A DNA stretch of 13,351 nt from Ruminococcaceae bacterium UBA7135. GTDB taxonomy: Bacteria > Bacillota > Clostridia > Oscillospirales > Ruminococcaceae. Positions 13,229-13,351 of the stretch are shown here, piece after piece (positions within the stretch are counted from its first letter, which is position 1; each line of letters opens with the position of its first letter). The notes under the pieces are model-generated. The model was given only the letters and a program-made list of their open reading frames with translations, had not been told where the DNA came from and did not search any database. The stretch lies in contig DKXD01000050.1 in NCBI GenBank assembly GCA_002492075.1, forward strand, positions 618-13,968, written 5' to 3'. The translations under genes and the position numbers were made by a program.

Positions 13229-13257
13229 ATTATACAGCAATTTATATAATTTGTCAA
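13229..13257 (-). promoter_or_regulatory. Sigma-A promoter of the MarR-ABC operon
   Basis: Perfect consensus on the minus strand: TTGACA (13252-13257), 17-nt spacer, TATAAT (13229-13234). The transcription start is near 13222. The A/T-rich spacer and upstream A/T tract suggest strong intrinsic activity when not repressed. Confidence 0.85.
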
Positions 13258-13290
13258 TCTGTTTTTTGTGAAAAATAAATGAAAACTATG

Positions 13291-13319
13291 GAAAAACCCA
13301 CGCCCGCACCGCAGGCGCG
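13291..13319 (-). terminator. Rho-independent terminator of a gene beyond the window
   Basis: Minus-strand hairpin CGCGCCTGC (13311-13319), loop GGT, GCGGGCGTG (13299-13307), nine pairs including two G-U, followed by GGTTTTTCC. It ends a transcript entering from beyond 13351. Bases 13320-13351 show no coding signal. Confidence 0.7.
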
Positions 13320-13351
13320 TATTCTTGGTTTCTTATATTCTTTTCTTTTTT

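Noticed and set aside
1..13351. CRISPR array, tRNA, rRNA or intact insertion sequence
   Set aside because: No regularly spaced direct repeats, no cloverleaf with anticodon and T-loop sequences, and no transposase-like frame were found on either strand.

Overview
The window looks like chromosomal DNA of an anaerobic Clostridia bacterium, probably an Oscillospirales/Ruminococcaceae-type gut organism (inference). The reasons are the Firmicutes order rplU-prp-rpmA-obg, an L27 with an N-terminal extension beside the matching Prp protease, a Mini-III RNase, a YitT-family membrane protein, AGGAGG-type ribosome binding sites and textbook TTGACA-N17-TATAAT promoters. Every gene I can support lies on the minus strand, so the description below runs from high to low coordinates, in the direction of transcription.

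(1) 13351-8799: after the terminator of a gene outside the window comes a MarR-regulated drug-efflux operon. A consensus promoter and a palindromic candidate operator precede a MarR-family regulator, followed by two ABC half-transporters. All three genes overlap (TAATG, then an 8-bp overlap). The first ABC subunit has a degenerate ATP site (Walker B Asp-Asp, switch Gln) and the second is canonical, as in heterodimeric exporters of the BmrCD/LmrCD/TM287-288 type. The operon ends in a 123-bp imperfect inverted repeat that can fold into a large branched hairpin.

(2) 8765-5173: a housekeeping cluster. A consensus promoter and a structured leader (candidate L21 leader) precede rplU, prp, rpmA and obg, then a methyltransferase-like gene and Mini-III RNase. 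L21, L27, Obg and Mini-III all serve the large ribosomal subunit. Prp removes the L27 extension. A hairpin with a late U-run lies between rpmA and obg and may cut expression of the distal genes.

(3) 5115-3270: a YitT/DUF2179 membrane protein and a YebC/PmpR-family protein, with two inverted repeats between them and a terminator after yebC.

(4) 3260-1511: the most unusual stretch. A good promoter and a hairpin that would cover a Shine-Dalgarno sequence lead into gene wreckage. It holds an FkbH-like (SGNH + HAD-IIIC) protein cut off just after its HAD motif I, an unidentified fragment with a hydrophobic C-terminus, an AlgI/MBOAT O-acyltransferase N-terminus with an internal TAG, and the frameshifted tail of a putative surface protein. 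This appears to be a decayed cell-surface polysaccharide acylation locus.

(5) 1455-1: a third consensus promoter and a ~118-nt structured 5' leader drive an acyl-CoA synthetase-like gene that runs off the window edge.

I saw no tRNA, rRNA, CRISPR array or intact insertion sequence.
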